DNA of 29,481 bases from Pseudomonadota bacterium (GTDB lineage: Bacteria > Pseudomonadota > Gammaproteobacteria > Burkholderiales > Gallionellaceae), in NCBI GenBank assembly GCA_021783855.1, contig JAJXTL010000019.1, positions 1-29,481 on the forward strand. The letters run 5' to 3'. How positions within the stretch are numbered: position 1 is the stretch's first letter; each line of letters begins with the position of its first letter. Below, one piece after another: positions 17,601-25,103 of the stretch. The notes under the pieces are model-generated. The model did not search any database and had not been told where the DNA came from. It saw only the letters and a program-made list of their open reading frames with translations. The translations under genes were made by a program, and so were the position numbers.

Positions 17601-18032
17601 GCATCTGACGAAAATGCAGACGACCTCGCCCGCTTGCGGAAAACCCGTCCTGTGGTACTCTACATCGAAGACAATCCGATGAATTATCGTCTGATGCTGC
17701 AAGTCTTTGGCAAGCGGGAAAACCTGGAGCTGCATCATGCAGCCACGGCTGAAGACGGCATAGCACAAGCGCAGACTCAGATGCCCGCGCTGATCATGCT
17801 GGACATCAATCTGCCTGACATGGATGGCTATGCCGCACTGAAGCGACTCAAAGCCGACGCCCGTACCGCGCACATCCCGGTCATTGCCGTCACCGCCAAT
17901 GCCATGAAAGGCGACGAAAATAAAGGCATCGAATCGGGCTTTCTGCATTACCTGACCAAACCGCTGAATCTGACGAATTTTCTGGCGATTCTCGATGCAA
18001 TATTCAAGGCTGACGATGAACCGCACCCATAG
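14607..18032 (+). CDS. Soluble hybrid histidine kinase (Hpt-REC-REC-PAS-PAS-PAS-HisKA-HATPase-REC)
   Basis: A 1141-residue cytoplasmic kinase with no membrane segment. Domains in order: Hpt-like helices (1-75, candidate phospho-His50 in THNLADTARTHG); receiver 1 (112-228, Asp162, Lys215, weak acidic pair); receiver 2 (238-352, Asp244/Asp245, Asp288, Lys340); PAS at about 380-490, 500-610 and 630-745; HisKA with His775 in SMSHELRTPLN; HATPase with N-box Asn893, DNGPGI 921-926 and GTGIGL 950-955; receiver 3 (1016-1135, Asp1066, Lys1118). All core kinase motifs are intact. An Hpt and two receivers placed before the sensors is unusual and suggests input from another kinase. The next gene overlaps its end by 17 bp, so the two are probably made together. 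Confidence 0.92.
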   Translation: MITDLQTALSRLRDELTAQMPERIAALHALLDAASRGEPGSFESLRLATHNLADTARTHGLMKLAELAHELEKITASSRGDTLHVLCAGLAAKTAHPAYLPIPPPVNSVMSRIVVLGNDAQHTDWLRCVLEDEGYQVEILSELASLRTALQSDMLPAAIVMDMVFPEGSEAGARAIADLKLPEYAALPVIFLSLRHDMAARLSAHRAGATRYLTKPVDPAALLQMISASASPAPKQAYRILIVDDSASELAAHALMLRKAGLEVREALNPLEVLDMLDDFAAEVLLLDMHMPECTGPELAAILHDEQRYAAIPIVYLSAETDVSRQLLALDRGGDHFLVKPVNPAHLISVIALHARRYRHSLEQAAAMQSIRYAQDRQRQALDAHAIISTTDLAGNILEVNDKFCRISGYTREELLGSNHRIVNSGFHPAAFFDELWNTIGSGEIWQGEICNRAKDGHLYWVSSSIVPFLDENGVPYRYISIRTDISRLKQHEESLRNNEMQLRMVLDNAADAVYVAGINERWIYVNDRAVALLGYSREELLSMSIYDMVPAEWREVYRKNFHEVLLVEGLMHREIRLIRKDGRKLAIEMNAALLPDGTVYGSCRDIGARKEAEAMINDATLKIRDSEQRLNRAQKVAHIGSFEWHPQSGNLQWSDEHFRLWGLQPQSATPNYDLFRQGIHPEEVARVERLTELALSGDCSYDCLHRVLWPDGSEHYIHGMAEVTFDATGQPARMIGTVQDVSELQRTEQALILARDAAESASRAKSEFLASMSHELRTPLNAILGFSQLFTMDAALPQETRDNAREIERAGEHLLSLINDMIDLARIESGMLGLSLEPVQIGSVLHSSLSMVESQARNRGIQLIEAVSSGKEATVMADHVRLRQVLINLLSNAIKYNRPQGTVRVNCILHEDRVRISVVDNGPGIAADKQGRIFNAFDRLGEERSEVEGTGIGLVITRRIVEAMKGVIGFESAAGQGSTFWVEFPLISEASPCPLEPASDENADDLARLRKTRPVVLYIEDNPMNYRLMLQVFGKRENLELHHAATAEDGIAQAQTQMPALIMLDINLPDMDGYAALKRLKADARTAHIPVIAVTANAMKGDENKGIESGFLHYLTKPLNLTNFLAILDAIFKADDEPHP

Positions 18033-21000
18033 GATTACCACCCGTTTGCTGATAGGTTTTTTACTGCTCTCGCCCCTGCCCCTGGCCGGTTTATCCTGGT
18101 TTTATATGCAGCAATTCGAGCGAACCCTGCACCAGGACGAACTGAAGGAACTCTCCGCCATTGCCGACAAAAAATACAATCAAATCAATACTTATCTCAA
18201 TGAACGACTCACCGACAGCCGGATACTGGCAGCATCGCCAGTGCTGATTGAAGCGCTGCAAACATTTTCAACGCTGCACGAAAATGTCGATTCACCCCTG
18301 CATCTTAGCCGCGAAAAACCCTATCAGGATTACCTAGACACGCTGCGACTGGAAGAATCGGGTTACCACGATCTGATGCTCACCGACACCGCCGGCAGGG
18401 TAGTTTTTTCAACGCGACGCGAAGTCAATCTTGACAGCAATCTGAATAGCGAAAGCGGACGCGACGAGCCGCTGTCCATGGCACATCGCGCCGCCCTGCG
18501 CACGGGCGAGACACAAATCACCCCGGCTTCTCTTTACCCGCCATCGGGCAGCCGCTATGCAATTTTCATCGTTAGCCCTGTCCTGAAAGCCGGGCAGACG
18601 ATCGGTACGCTGGACTTGCAGCTGGATATCGCCCAGTTGGCTGCCGTCACCACCGATGCCACGGGAATGGGCAAGGCCGGCACAACGATGATAGCGCAAC
18701 CGCAAGGCAAAAAAATCCTGTTCATCGGGCAGTCAAAACGTTTTCCGGACGGAAAATATTTTCATATTGTCTCACCCGACAAGTTGGGCAAACCCATGCA
18801 GGCTGCCCTGTCCGGCGTGTCCGGGCAGGGTATAGGTGTTGACTATTCCGGGACGGAAGTCGTCGGAGCATGGCGCTATCTGCCCGCCCTGCACTGGGGT
18901 ATGGTGGCCAAGATCAATACGGCTGAGGCCTTCGCACCGCTTTACCGCCTGAAAAAATCCCTGGCGATCGCGCTGGTTTCCTCCTTGCTGCTGGCGGGTC
19001 TGATCGCCGTGCTGTTGGGACGTGCGCTGGTTGCGCCGATACGAAAACTGATCGCTGTGACCGGACAAATCGCTGAAGGCGATCTGAGCCATCGCGCACC
19101 GGTTATCGGCTGGACGGAATTGCAGCAACTTGCGACTTCCTTCAACCGCATGGCCGAGCACTTGCAGACTTCTTATACAAAACTTGAAGCTCAGATAGCG
19201 CAACGCACTGCCGACCTGGGAAAAGCGGAAGCCGCCAATCGCAGCAAGGATCTGTTTTTGAGCAGCATGAGCCATGAGCTGCGCACGCCGCTCAACGCCA
19301 TCCTGGGCTATGCCCAGTTGATACAACTGGATACGGATTTGCCGGCTCAAGCAATCGAGAATGCAGGCGAAATCCATCGCGCAGGCGATCATTTATTGTC
19401 CCTGCTCAATGATGTGCTCGATCTTGCACGCATCGAATCCGGAAATATGAAAATGCAGATCAGCACGATTGCACTGTCCGATGTCGTGCGTCAATGCTGC
19501 AGCCAAAACAGTCAGCTCGCCGCAAGCCGCAACATCACGCTGATACGCGATGACAGTTGCAACCGCTTCGTAATCGATGCGGACAGCCATCATCTGTTGC
19601 AGGTATTGAACAATCTGCTCTCCAATGCCATCAAGTACAACCGCAAGGGCGGGCGCGTCACCCTGTCCGCTGAAGCAAGCGGTCATTGCATACGGATTTT
19701 TGTGTCGGACACCGGCATCGGTATGACACCCGAGGTGCAGAAACATCTCTTTCAGCCGTTCAACCGTCTGGGTGCGGAAATGGGCGCTATCGAAGGGGTG
19801 GGCATAGGACTTGCCATCGCCCGACGATTAGTGGAAACGATGCACGGGAGCATCGGCGTTGACAGCGAGCCTGGCACAGGCAGCACCTTCCGGGTGGAAT
19901 TGCCCGGCACGGCAATTCAAACCGCCAAACTGCCGCATATACTGGTGGTCGAAGACTATCTCCCGAACCAGAATGTGCTGCGCATGCAATTACAAACATT
20001 GGGCTGCAAGGTGGAAATGACCTCCAATGGTGCCGAAGCGCTGACAAAGTACCGCGCCACATCCTACGATCTCATCTTGTCCGATCTCAATATGCCGGTA
20101 ATGGACGGGCTTGCGCTTGCGTTGGCGGTGCGCGAAGACGAGAAGTCCAGCGGCAAACACATCCCCATGATCGCCACCACCGCTGCCGCTGACGATGCCG
20201 AACTGAAAAACTGCCGCGCGGCGGGCATGGATGACACGCTGACCAAGCCGATTGCACTGGAAGGGTTGCGCAGCATGCTGGCGCGCTGGCTTGAAATGCC
20301 CCCCCTAACGTTCGGACAGACGACCATAGCGGATGACAACGCGATACTGAGTCTCGATCACCTCTACCACAATCTCGGCAAAATTGACCTGACGCAAGCG
20401 CAAAACCTGATTGCAACCTTTATCGGCGCGACCGGCGAAGGCCTTGCACGCTCGGAATCGAGCGACAGTGCTGCCATTTCACGCGAAATGCACAAACAAA
20501 AATCGTCAGCCAGAACCGTAGGTGCGTTGCGTTACGCGCAACTGGCTGAGGCATTGGAACAACACATCCGGGAAGAACAAACGATTTATATCGAAGAATC
20601 CCTGACTGCCCTGCGGGCGGCGCTGCAGGAAGTGGCAGCCGCCTCCTGCAACCTGCACGGAACCACCTTCGCCGTGCCCACTGTGACGACGAGCTTCACG
20701 ACGCTGAAGTGCGTGCTGGTGATAGACGACGATCCGGTCGTCGTGCAACAGATGAGCAGCCTGCTCGCAACGCTGGGCGTACCCCTCGTGCTGAATGCCC
20801 GGAACGGACTGGAAGCCATGCAGGTACTGCTGGCAAACAAGGGCAGCATTGAACTGCTGTTGTGCGATCTCAACATGCCGGAAATGGATGGCGTTGAGCT
20901 GATACGAAATATCGGCAAAACCGGATTTGACGGAGGCGTCATTCTGATCAGCGGCGCTGATGAAAAAGTGTTGGTTAGCGTAAGCCGACTGGCAGGATTG

Positions 21001-21897
21001 CAGGGATTATGCATACTGGGTCATGTACGCAAACCCGTGGTAGCCACACAGATCGTACCTCTGCTTTCCCTGTCTTGCAAAATGCCTGAGCATGACCGAT
21101 CTGCCTTTGTCGCACCCGTTATCACGCAGGACGACATCATCGCCGGCATGGCGGGGGGCGAATTCCTCGTCTGGTTACAACCCAAGGTGGTTTCATCCAG
21201 CCTGCGCACGGTAGGCGTGGAAGCGCTGGCGCGCTGGATTCGTCAGGACGGCAATTTTGTGCCACCCGATATTTTCATTACCGTGGCCGAACAGACAGGG
21301 CTGATAGGAAAGTTGTCGCAGATGTTGCTCGCCGCTGCATTAAACGAAGGGGCGAAGTTGCGCGTAGCGGGGTTTCCGTTGAAAATCGCCATCAATCTTT
21401 CCGGTCGCTGGCTCAATGATCTGAGCCTGCCCGATTTCATCCTTGAGCGAACGCTGTCGGCGGGTCTTCAGGCTGAAGATGTCATCCTGGAAGTGACCGA
21501 AACCGGCGTACTGGAAGATCTGACCACCGCGCTGGACGTGTTGACCCGTTTACGCATCAAAGGATTCGGTCTGTCCATCGACGACTTTGGCATCGGCTAT
21601 TCGTCCTTTGAACAACTGGGCCGCATACCGTTTACCGAGATGAAACTGGATCGCAGCTTTGTCTCAAAAGGCAGTCAGGATGCAGCGGCTCGCGCAATTC
21701 TGGAAAGCAGCATGGACATGGCACACAAGCTGGGGTTATTCACCGTCGCTGAAGGCGTCGAAACCGAGGCCGATCTCGTACTGATGCGCACCCTGGGCTG
21801 CGACCTGCTGCAGGGTTATTTGATCGCAAAGCCCATGCCGACAGCCGAGCTGATAAACTGGCTGCATAAAAACTGCGCTGAAAATGGCGCAATGTGA
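18016..21897 (+). CDS. Membrane hybrid histidine kinase fused to a c-di-GMP phosphodiesterase (HK-REC-Hpt-REC-EAL)
   Basis: A 1293-residue protein (numbering from ATG 18016, preceded by AAGG 6 nt upstream). Domains in order: membrane helix 8-30; periplasmic Cache-like sensor 31-312; helix 315-336; HAMP to about 390; HisKA His420 (SMSHELRTPLN); HATPase with Asn537 and DTGIG 565-569; receiver 1 (Asp690); Hpt (His826 in MHKQKSSARTVG); receiver 2 (Asp951); EAL domain about 1040-1285. The EAL domain keeps E1069-A-L, INLSGRWL, EVTE, the DDFG at 1189-1192, Lys1210 and AEGVET, so it should hydrolyse c-di-GMP. The REC-EAL tail resembles RocR or VieA, here joined to its own BvgS-like phosphorelay. No GGDEF domain is present. 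mutM starts 27 nt downstream. Confidence 0.92.
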   Translation: MNRTHRITTRLLIGFLLLSPLPLAGLSWFYMQQFERTLHQDELKELSAIADKKYNQINTYLNERLTDSRILAASPVLIEALQTFSTLHENVDSPLHLSREKPYQDYLDTLRLEESGYHDLMLTDTAGRVVFSTRREVNLDSNLNSESGRDEPLSMAHRAALRTGETQITPASLYPPSGSRYAIFIVSPVLKAGQTIGTLDLQLDIAQLAAVTTDATGMGKAGTTMIAQPQGKKILFIGQSKRFPDGKYFHIVSPDKLGKPMQAALSGVSGQGIGVDYSGTEVVGAWRYLPALHWGMVAKINTAEAFAPLYRLKKSLAIALVSSLLLAGLIAVLLGRALVAPIRKLIAVTGQIAEGDLSHRAPVIGWTELQQLATSFNRMAEHLQTSYTKLEAQIAQRTADLGKAEAANRSKDLFLSSMSHELRTPLNAILGYAQLIQLDTDLPAQAIENAGEIHRAGDHLLSLLNDVLDLARIESGNMKMQISTIALSDVVRQCCSQNSQLAASRNITLIRDDSCNRFVIDADSHHLLQVLNNLLSNAIKYNRKGGRVTLSAEASGHCIRIFVSDTGIGMTPEVQKHLFQPFNRLGAEMGAIEGVGIGLAIARRLVETMHGSIGVDSEPGTGSTFRVELPGTAIQTAKLPHILVVEDYLPNQNVLRMQLQTLGCKVEMTSNGAEALTKYRATSYDLILSDLNMPVMDGLALALAVREDEKSSGKHIPMIATTAAADDAELKNCRAAGMDDTLTKPIALEGLRSMLARWLEMPPLTFGQTTIADDNAILSLDHLYHNLGKIDLTQAQNLIATFIGATGEGLARSESSDSAAISREMHKQKSSARTVGALRYAQLAEALEQHIREEQTIYIEESLTALRAALQEVAAASCNLHGTTFAVPTVTTSFTTLKCVLVIDDDPVVVQQMSSLLATLGVPLVLNARNGLEAMQVLLANKGSIELLLCDLNMPEMDGVELIRNIGKTGFDGGVILISGADEKVLVSVSRLAGLQGLCILGHVRKPVVATQIVPLLSLSCKMPEHDRSAFVAPVITQDDIIAGMAGGEFLVWLQPKVVSSSLRTVGVEALARWIRQDGNFVPPDIFITVAEQTGLIGKLSQMLLAAALNEGAKLRVAGFPLKIAINLSGRWLNDLSLPDFILERTLSAGLQAEDVILEVTETGVLEDLTTALDVLTRLRIKGFGLSIDDFGIGYSSFEQLGRIPFTEMKLDRSFVSKGSQDAAARAILESSMDMAHKLGLFTVAEGVETEADLVLMRTLGCDLLQGYLIAKPMPTAELINWLHKNCAENGAM

Positions 21898-21924
21898 CCC
21901 AGCCAATTTTCGGCACCATTGATT

Positions 21925-22737
21925 ATGCCTGAACTACCGGAAGTTGAAACCACGCGGCGCGGCCTGGCGCCTCATCTTGAGAGTGCAACCATCGCCGGCA
22001 TGGTGATCCGCTGCGCCCGCCTGCGCTGGCCCATCCCCGCAGATATGCCTTTGCCGGGCCAGACCGTACTTGCCCTCACGCGCCGCGCCAAATATCTGCT
22101 GCTGAGTTGCGGCAACGGCACGCTGATCCTGCATCTGGGCATGTCAGGCAGCCTGCGTATTCTGCCCACTGACACGCCGGCGGAGAAACACGATCATTTC
22201 GATCTGATTCTGAATAACGGTCTTCTGATGCGCTTGCGCGATCCTCGCCGTTTTGGAGCAGTGCTCTGGCATGCAGGCGATATAAACACGCACCCGCTGC
22301 TGACTCGTCTGGGCCCGGAACCTCTGGAAGCGGATAGCTTTGATGCCCGCTATCTTTACCGGGTCACGCGAGGCCGCAGTGTTGCCATCAAGCAATTCAT
22401 CATGGACAGCCAGGTGGTAGTCGGCATAGGCAACATCTACGCCAGCGAAGCGCTGTTCAGCGCCGGGATCAGTCCGCAACAGATGGCCGGCAAACTCAGT
22501 CTGGCACGCTGCATCAAGCTGGTTGCAGCCATCCATGCAACCCTGAATGCCGCCATTATCGCAGGCGGCAGCACATTGCGCGATTTCGTCAACAGCTCGG
22601 GGAATCCAGGCTACTTCCAGCAACAGCATTGGGTCTATGGCCGGGCGGGTGAACCCTGTCGCCGCTGCGATGCACCGATCAGGCAAATCAAACAGGGTCA
22701 ACGTTCAAGTTTCTATTGCGGAGTTTGCCAGAAATAA
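21925..22737 (+). CDS. mutM: Formamidopyrimidine-DNA glycosylase (bifunctional glycosylase/AP lyase)
   Basis: A 270-residue enzyme that excises oxidised purines such as 8-oxoguanine and nicks the abasic site. The start is fixed by [14 protein letters not shown]: the Pro exposed after Met removal is the catalytic nucleophile, and Glu3 follows it. A TTG two codons earlier is open but would destroy this. Also visible are the lysine of the TRRAKYLLL segment, the helix-two-turn-helix [14 protein letters not shown], and the C-terminal zinc finger CRRC-x16-CGVC. It follows the EAL kinase gene by 27 nt and may be transcribed with it, an unusual setting for a repair gene. Confidence 0.97.
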   Translation: MPELPEVETTRRGLAPHLESATIAGMVIRCARLRWPIPADMPLPGQTVLALTRRAKYLLLSCGNGTLILHLGMSGSLRILPTDTPAEKHDHFDLILNNGLLMRLRDPRRFGAVLWHAGDINTHPLLTRLGPEPLEADSFDARYLYRVTRGRSVAIKQFIMDSQVVVGIGNIYASEALFSAGISPQQMAGKLSLARCIKLVAAIHATLNAAIIAGGSTLRDFVNSSGNPGYFQQQHWVYGRAGEPCRRCDAPIRQIKQGQRSSFYCGVCQK

Positions 22738-22819
22738 GGCACTCTCCAGCCATAGTCAGAAAAAACCTATAAAAATACTGGCTACTCGTCAGGCAACGCG
22801 CTGAAATCCGGGGAGGGTA

Positions 22820-23109
22820 ATGGACAAGAAAGACGGAATGTCGGCCATCAGCAGGTTGTTATTCGAGTTGGCTATTTCCAACAATGAAACTTCCGACCTG
22901 AACATCCTGCTTGAACGCCTGTTCGCGATTCTGGACCATTACTACGATCTGCAACTTCAACCGCGTGGCGCTATTCTTCTGCTAAATCCGCGCGGACGCT
23001 ACTTTCAGGTAGTGCCAACTTTGACATGAGCGATGCTCACATGGCATTCCTGAATGACCTGGCCCGCGCCTTATCCGGCCTGGTTAGGGGTCTTCACACC
23101 CTGACATAA
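22820..23109 (+). pseudogene. Truncated GAF-domain protein gene (remnant)
   Basis: A strong GGGGAGGG site precedes ATG 22820. The 69-codon frame reads like the start of a GAF-domain signalling protein: SRLLFELAISNNET, LLERLFAILDHYYDLQLQPRG, AILLLNPRGRYFQVV. It then stops at 23029. In another frame, 23026-23109 continues with HMAFLNDLARALSGLV, which looks like the end of a GAF domain. The middle of the domain, about 80 residues, is missing. A deletion with frameshift of a longer GAF sensor gene is the simplest reading. It runs tail-to-tail into the anti-sigma gene (stop at 23094). A short functional protein is possible but less likely. Confidence 0.65.
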
Positions 23110-23825
23110 TCCCAACCCAGCAGCAGGCGTTTGTTGATTTCCTCCAGCGCCGATGATGCAATCGCGGTATTGGGAAACAGCTTGACTATGACGCCTGCCT
23201 TGCGCAATTTATTGATCGTCTGGTTGCACGCCAGAAAGGTCAGATTCGGGTACTTAGCCTTCATCGACCTTAATCGCGCGGCATAGGGCGATACATCCGT
23301 GCGCAATAAATTAACGCCGCTGTCATTGGCGATAATCGCCACCTGCAACGGACGGTGCGAACGCTTGTAAGTTTCCAGCAGGTTTTCGGTCTCATCCAGC
23401 GCCGTCTTGAGCCTGACCGGATTGGAATTACTGACCTGAACGATGATCTTGTCCGGTTCCGAGACGACCACACTGCCCTGTATAGTCTGTAGCAGGCGCA
23501 CCATTTTCGTGCCGCTTTTTGAATCCGTCCCGCCGGCAATCACCCAACCGGATGCGCCGCCTGCCAGCAACAGAAGCAGGCAAGCCGCCAGCGATTGCAT
23601 GCGCCGGAAATAGGAAGGTTGTTTTTTGGCGGACACCCCGGAACGAACCGGCAACTGATGATACGCATGCCGCACCTTTTCCTTCAGGTCGCGCAACTCG
23701 CACACCTGCTCTTTTAGCGCACTGTCATGTCCGAGCCTCTCGAACAGCTCACTTTTTTCGTCCGAATCCAACTCGTTATCGACAAAGGAATTCAGATATT
23801 CAACCGAGATATTTTGATCGTTCAT
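23094..23825 (-). CDS. Transmembrane anti-sigma factor with a periplasmic DsrE-like domain
   Basis: A 243-residue protein. Residues 1-60 form a helical anti-sigma domain of the RsiW type (VEYLNSFVDNELDSDEKSEL ... LKEKVRHAYHQLP) without an obvious zinc motif. One membrane helix spans about 77-97. The periplasmic part, 126-243, aligns with the DsrE-family protein encoded at 24591: both have a V-x-VQVS/FQVS strand, a P-x4-L-x-AL segment, a Cys in LACNQT (Cys200) against VACQTT, and a closing GW-x-Y-(V/I)-R. I chose ATG 23823-23825: AGGAGG precedes it, and TGATG overlaps the sigma stop, which marks translational coupling. It should hold the sigma factor at the membrane; the DsrE domain is the likely sensor (inference). 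Confidence 0.87.
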   Translation of the reverse strand: MNDQNISVEYLNSFVDNELDSDEKSELFERLGHDSALKEQVCELRDLKEKVRHAYHQLPVRSGVSAKKQPSYFRRMQSLAACLLLLLAGGASGWVIAGGTDSKSGTKMVRLLQTIQGSVVVSEPDKIIVQVSNSNPVRLKTALDETENLLETYKRSHRPLQVAIIANDSGVNLLRTDVSPYAARLRSMKAKYPNLTFLACNQTINKLRKAGVIVKLFPNTAIASSALEEINKRLLLGWDYVRV

Positions 23826-24403
23826 CACACAACCCTCCTGATCGGACTGACGTTGGCAGGCTGCGTTGGCGCAAGTTCCTTCAACAAGCTTTTCAACGCC
23901 TGACGGGCTCTGCACAAGCGACTCATGACCGTCCCGATAGGAATAGCCAGCACGCTCGCCACTTCCGTATATGAAAATTCTTCGAGATCCACCAGCATCA
24001 GCACCTGGCGCTGACCGACAGGCAGTCTGGCAACCGCATCGCGCACGCGGAAAACAATTTGCGACTGTTCATGCTCATGTTCCGGTGTAACGACATTCAC
24101 ACAGCCGCATTCTCCGAGTTTTTCGATATCGTCGAATTCGTCTATATCCTCCATCTCCCTGTGCCTGCGAAAATGGTCGCGCCAGCAGTTAGCCAGAATA
24201 CTGAACAGCCAGCCATTAAACAGCGCCGGGTCTCGCAACTGGTTGGCATTTTTAAACGCCTTGGCCAGCGTATCCTGCACCAGATCATCGGCGAGCGCCG
24301 CGTTGTGACTCCAGGAATAAGCCATCCTGTACAACCTGGGCCGGATTTGCTCCAGTTGTTCCTGGAAACTGTCAGTGCGGCAGAAAAGCGAGAGAATTTT
24401 CAT
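23825..24403 (-). CDS. ECF-family RNA polymerase sigma factor
   Basis: A 192-residue sigma-70-family factor. Region 2 spans LADDLVQDTLAKAFKNANQL and FNGWLFSILANCWRDHFRR. A charged linker with GECGCVNVVTPEHEHEQ follows. Region 4 is LPVGQRQVLMLVDLEEF, then SYTEVASVLAIPIGTVMSRL, with the DNA-binding helix there. Regions 1 and 3 are absent, as expected for ECF factors. The ATG at 24401-24403 follows AGGTG. Its stop overlaps the anti-sigma start (TGATG). It probably directs transcription of its own operon and perhaps the divergent DsrE gene and nearby envelope genes; I could not identify a convincing shared promoter motif. Confidence 0.95.
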   Translation of the reverse strand: MKILSLFCRTDSFQEQLEQIRPRLYRMAYSWSHNAALADDLVQDTLAKAFKNANQLRDPALFNGWLFSILANCWRDHFRRHREMEDIDEFDDIEKLGECGCVNVVTPEHEHEQSQIVFRVRDAVARLPVGQRQVLMLVDLEEFSYTEVASVLAIPIGTVMSRLCRARQALKSLLKELAPTQPANVSPIRRVV

Positions 24404-24489
24404 TATTAGATTTCACCTAAAAATCGGAACAAGTTGCCTCGTACGGTAAGACGCAACAACAGGAAGAAATATTCCATGCACCAGCTCAT

Positions 24490-24517
24490 CTTACAGAGAA
24501 ACTCCAGGGAATAAAAT
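24490..24517 (+). promoter_or_regulatory. Candidate promoter of the DsrE-family gene
   Basis: CTTACA (24490-24495), 16 nt, then TAAAAT (24512-24517) resembles a sigma-70 promoter reading toward 24591. A GGAAC at 24426-24430 with TAAGAC 16 nt later could instead be an ECF-type promoter. Neither is strong. Confidence 0.35.
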
Positions 24518-24590
24518 TCATTCTGCACGCGTCATCCTCAGTAGCACCCTGCAACGATGTCAATTCTACCATTCGAGGAGAAATCAAGTA

Positions 24591-25025
24591 ATGAAACACA
24601 GCCTTCAACTCAGCATTCTTGCTGCCGTGCTCGCCCTGCCTGCTGCATCATTTTGCGCAACACCCGCCATGCAAACGGCGGCACATGAACATGTGGTTTT
24701 CCAGGTGAGCGATGCGGCCCCCGGCAAGTGGAATCTGGCACTTAACAACGCAAAAAATGTGCAGGATGCCCTCGGCAAAGACAACGTTGACGTGGAAATC
24801 GTCGCTTACGGCCCGGGCATCGACATGCTCAAGCTCGAATCCGAAGTCGGCGACCGGGTAGACAAGGCAATAGCTGAAGGCGTAAATATTGTCGCATGCC
24901 AAACCACCATGAAAAGCCAGAAGCTGACCAAAGACGACATGTTGTCATCCGCCGGTTACGTTCCGGGCGGCGTGGTCGAACTGATGAAACGACAAAAAGA
25001 AGGCTGGGCCTATATCCGCCCCTGA
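24591..25025 (+). CDS. Periplasmic DsrE-family (COG1416-like) protein
   Basis: A 144-residue protein with a signal peptide (MKHSLQLSILAAVLALPAAS, cleavage probably after FCA). The mature part is a complete DsrE-like domain: HVVFQVSDAAPGKWNLALNN, VEIVAYGPGIDMLKLES, conserved Cys103 in VACQTTM, and GWAYIRP at the end. COG1416 members are annotated as DsrE/DsrF-type, a fold known for cysteine-bound sulfur relay, but their own function is little known. AGGAG lies 8 nt before the ATG. It is divergent from the sigma/anti-sigma operon whose anti-sigma carries the same domain, so a ligand, partner or competitor role in that pathway is likely. A terminator follows. Confidence 0.9.
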   Translation: MKHSLQLSILAAVLALPAASFCATPAMQTAAHEHVVFQVSDAAPGKWNLALNNAKNVQDALGKDNVDVEIVAYGPGIDMLKLESEVGDRVDKAIAEGVNIVACQTTMKSQKLTKDDMLSSAGYVPGGVVELMKRQKEGWAYIRP

Positions 25026-25065
25026 GAAAATATGGCTCCGGACAAGTCAGTTTTGTAACAACAAA

Positions 25066-25085
25066 GGGCGCCTGAGCGCCCTTTT
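25066..25085 (+). terminator. Rho-independent terminator between convergent genes
   Basis: GGGCGC-CTGA-GCGCCC followed by TTTT lies between the convergent DsrE-family gene (stop 25025) and porin gene (stop 25104). The stem is a perfect 6 bp. On the minus strand the same stem is followed by TTTG, so it may also end porin transcripts. Confidence 0.85.
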
Positions 25086-25103
25086 CTGTTCAGCTTGAGA
25101 CGA

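Noticed and set aside
17052..18041. 329-codon minus-strand frame
   Set aside because: It is antisense to the kinase catalytic and receiver domains; composition is that of a shadow frame.
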